Source: Zwartia panacis
Lineage (GTDB): Bacteria > Pseudomonadota > Gammaproteobacteria > Burkholderiales > Burkholderiaceae_B
Direction of reading: 5' to 3'
NCBI RefSeq assembly: GCF_030410395.1
Contig: NZ_JAUHHF010000010.1
Location: 1 to 64,000 of the forward strand
Length of the DNA: 64,000 bases
Numbering within the stretch: the stretch's first letter is position 1; every line of letters starts with the position of its first letter. This document shows, in pieces, positions 62,284 through 64,000 of the stretch. The translations under genes and the position numbers were made by a program. Below the pieces are notes generated by a model. It was not told where the DNA came from. It did not search any database and saw nothing but the letters and a program-made list of their open reading frames with translations.

Positions 62284-63183
62284 ATGGATAAATTTGATGC
62301 AATGCGTGCCTTTGTGGCGGTGGTGGATGCCGGCAGTTTTGTTGGTGCAGCCGAGCGTTTGCAGATTTCCAAGGCGGTGGTCTCGCGTCTGGTCGCTGAG
62401 CTCGAAGAGAATTTGGGCGTGCGATTGCTCCACCGCACGACCCGTAAACTTTCGCTGACTCCCGAAGGGGATACTTTTGTCGGTCGTTGCCGCAGCGTAT
62501 TGTTCGAACTGCAAGAGGCCGAGGACGACGTGAGTCATCGGAGCGCGCAAGCCCGTGGTTTATTGCGTGTGAATGTTCCAGTGAGCTATGGACTCTCGCA
62601 CCTGGCTGCGCTGTGGCCAGGTTTTATGCAAGAGCATCCTGAGGTGACTTTGGACGTCACGTTGTCAGATCGGGTCGTTGACTTGGTTGAAGAGGGCTAC
62701 GATATGGCTGTCCGTATTGGAAAACTGGAGTCTTCGACACTTGTCAGTCGTCGTTTGAGTCGCACCAGGATGGTTTTGTGCGCCTCGCCAGGCTATGTGC
62801 GCGCGAATCCGGGTCCAAACATTCCGGGTGATCTGGTTCATCATCGCATCCTTGCGTACAGTTTATTGTCTTCTGGAGATCAGTGGTTTTTTACTTCTTC
62901 AACGGATGCGAAGCAGCAAGTGTCGGTGCGTATTGCCCCAGTCATGCGAACCAATAATGGAGACACATGCCGCGCTGCAGCCTTGCAGGATCAAGGTATC
63001 GTGTTACAGCCTGATTTTCTGATTGGTGAGGATATCAAGGCGGGACGATTGGTCGAGTTGATGCCTGATTGGCGAGCGGGAGAGTTGGGGATTTTCGCTG
63101 TCTATCCAAGTCGACGTTACTTGTCGGCGAAAGTGCGATTATTAGTCGAGTATCTGGCCGAACGGTTACATCCATCAATTTAA
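62284..63183 (+). CDS. LysR-type transcriptional regulator
   Basis: The 299-residue regulator begins MDKFDAMRAFVAVVDAGSFV, with the HTH in AAERLQISKAVVSRLVAELE, and a full effector domain (GLLRVNVPVSYGLSHLAALW). It is of the large AaeR/DsdC-like group in which the first residues read DAMRAFVAVV. It is divergent from doxX across 116 AT-rich bases and most likely controls doxX-DODA. The downstream RidA gene is 15 bases away on the same strand. Confidence 0.9.
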   Translation: MDKFDAMRAFVAVVDAGSFVGAAERLQISKAVVSRLVAELEENLGVRLLHRTTRKLSLTPEGDTFVGRCRSVLFELQEAEDDVSHRSAQARGLLRVNVPVSYGLSHLAALWPGFMQEHPEVTLDVTLSDRVVDLVEEGYDMAVRIGKLESSTLVSRRLSRTRMVLCASPGYVRANPGPNIPGDLVHHRILAYSLLSSGDQWFFTSSTDAKQQVSVRIAPVMRTNNGDTCRAAALQDQGIVLQPDFLIGEDIKAGRLVELMPDWRAGELGIFAVYPSRRYLSAKVRLLVEYLAERLHPSI

Positions 63184-63198
63184 ATTTTTAAATATCAA

Positions 63199-63573
63199 AT
63201 GAAACTTATACAGTCTCCTCATACACCCGCACCAGCAGGTCACTACAGCCATGCTGTTGAATCCGGCAGCTTGATCTTTGTTTCTGGTGTCTTGCCAGGT
63301 CAACCCGCAGAAGGCGAAACCGACAGTTTTGAACGTCAGGTACGCGCCTCCTTTAGACACTGTGCGAATATTCTTAAAGCGACAAACAATACGCTCAATG
63401 ACGTGGTTCAGTGCACGGCATACATTGTGGGCGTATCGAACTGGCCAGAGTTCAATGCTATTTATGCGGATATTTTTGGTGACCATAAGCCCGCACGTGC
63501 AGTCGTTCCTGTGCCGGAGCTGCATTATGGGTTTATGGTTGAAATCCAGTTGGTGGTTGAGAAAAAGACCTGA
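63199..63573 (+). CDS. RidA (YjgF/YER057c) family enamine/imine deaminase
   Basis: The 124-residue protein has the RidA strands HYSHAVESGSLIFVSGVLPG, the helix QVRASFRHCANILKATNNTL and the signature KPARAVVPVPELHYGFMVEI with the substrate-binding Arg and C-terminal Glu. RidA hydrolyses 2-aminoacrylate and similar enamines to keto acids. The sequence is a variant member (PELHYG instead of LPxG/VEI type), so the precise substrate may differ. It follows a LysR gene closely. Confidence 0.88.
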   Translation: MKLIQSPHTPAPAGHYSHAVESGSLIFVSGVLPGQPAEGETDSFERQVRASFRHCANILKATNNTLNDVVQCTAYIVGVSNWPEFNAIYADIFGDHKPARAVVPVPELHYGFMVEIQLVVEKKT

Positions 63574-63575
63574 TG

Positions 63576-63607
63576 CAGTTGCGTTTCAACAGGGAAAAAC
63601 GCAACTG
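63576..63607. other. Perfect 11-bp hairpin between convergent genes
   Basis: CAGTTGCGTTT (63576-63586) pairs with AAACGCAACTG (63597-63607) around a 10-base loop. It lies immediately after the RidA stop and just before the end of the opposing gene. No T-run follows on either strand, so efficient intrinsic termination is doubtful, but the position fits a shared transcription barrier. Confidence 0.6.
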
Positions 63608-63617
63608 CTGACGGGCG

Positions 63618-64000
63618 CTATCTTTTCAGATCGTGCAGTGCGTTTTTCATCAAGTCTTTGACATCGCTGATCCTGCCGCTTAACAAAGCTTTTGCGCTAT
63701 AGGTCGCCATTCCCACGACGTTTTGGGCGGTGACTGTTGGCGGCATGACAAGTTCATAGCGATTCGTGTGCACATCCAATAATGCAGGGCCGGGATGAGA
63801 CAAAAAGTCTTGTACTGCTAGTTCCAGGTCTTCACTGCGCTTGACTTCAAATCCTTTCAATCCAACCGCCTCGGCAATTTTCGCGAAACTTGGATTTTTC
63901 AGATCTGTATAGTTATTCAGCAAGCCCTCGGTTTTCATTTCCATCTCGACAAAATTCAGGGCACCATTATTGAGCACAGCAATTTTGATGGGTAGGTTTT
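63618..64000 (-). CDS. C-terminal part of a thiamine-diphosphate enzyme, PoxB-like
   Basis: The frame is open to the window edge and encodes about 126 C-terminal residues, so the N-terminal part lies outside. IKIAVLNNGALNFVEMEMKT, NPSFAKIAEAVGLKGFEV and HPGPALLDVHTNRYELVMPP align by eye with the C-terminal third of pyruvate:ubiquinone oxidoreductase (PoxB). The NNG at its start belongs to the ThDP diphosphate/Mg2+ motif. The C-terminal tail ends in SGRISDVKDLMKNALHDLKR, the region that binds membranes in E. coli PoxB. Substrate (pyruvate or another 2-oxoacid) is not certain. Confidence 0.85.
   Translation of the reverse strand, partial: NLPIKIAVLNNGALNFVEMEMKTEGLLNNYTDLKNPSFAKIAEAVGLKGFEVKRSEDLELAVQDFLSHPGPALLDVHTNRYELVMPPTVTAQNVVGMATYSAKALLSGRISDVKDLMKNALHDLKR

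Noticed and set aside
1-64000. tRNA genes, rRNA genes, insertion sequences or integrases
   Set aside because: None was recognised by eye on either strand; a covariance-model scan was not possible.

Overview
This window looks like chromosomal DNA of a betaproteobacterium in the order Burkholderiales, most likely the family Alcaligenaceae (the Bordetella/Achromobacter side). The reasons are the moderate-to-high GC content, the gene order ahcY - small holin-fold protein - metF, the order rpe - gph - trpE - trpG - trpD - trpC, three tripartite-tricarboxylate (Bug) binding proteins, and many LysR regulators. I saw no rRNA, tRNA, CRISPR array, transposase, integrase or prophage. This is inference from gene content; no search was run.

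Positions 1-24,000 are mostly housekeeping. ahcY is preceded by an S-adenosylhomocysteine riboswitch and followed by a holin-fold membrane protein and metF, so methyl-cycle and one-carbon genes sit together. Next come 5-formyl-THF cyclo-ligase, lytic transglycosylase slt, cca, a MidA/NDUFAF7-type methyltransferase, the DEAD-box helicase rhlE, ung, and the minus-strand block rpe-gph-trpL-trpEGDC. The trp block has a complete attenuator, including a 23-residue leader peptide with W-R-W-W. On the plus strand apaG, mltA, a UbiH-type hydroxylase, dsbC, a D-2-hydroxyacid dehydrogenase and an AI-2E-family permease follow, then a FixJ/NarL-type response regulator.

Positions 24,000-49,300 are a mixed accessory region: a PhoD phosphatase, an FMN 2-hydroxyacid dehydrogenase, EamA, MFS, MATE and GntP transporters, a beta carbonic anhydrase, a TerC protein, a seven-helix histidine kinase, an aspartate carbamoyltransferase with an N-terminal DNA-binding-like extension, PhzF and TMEM175 proteins. 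It shows decay: a sodium:solute symporter that has lost its N-terminal part and abuts the tail of an antiparallel gene, and a Bug gene broken by one base. It also encodes a GpgS-like (GT81) glycosyltransferase fused to a HAD phosphatase.

Positions 49,400-64,000 are catabolic. A six-gene operon encodes a NitT/TauT-type ABC importer, an OsmC-like protein, an acyl-CoA-dehydrogenase-like flavoprotein without the usual C-terminal Glu motif, and a rubredoxin fused to its reductase. I think this is the best candidate for an undescribed pathway. Next to it a LysR gene lies between an alpha/beta hydrolase whose nucleophile is replaced by Ala and an SDR - LigI-like lactonase - Bug - Bug operon. DODA-type dioxygenase, DoxX, another LysR, RidA and the end of a PoxB-like enzyme close the window.

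One pattern runs through the whole window: at six gene ends a 9-21 bp stretch containing or bordering the stop codon is duplicated in direct orientation.
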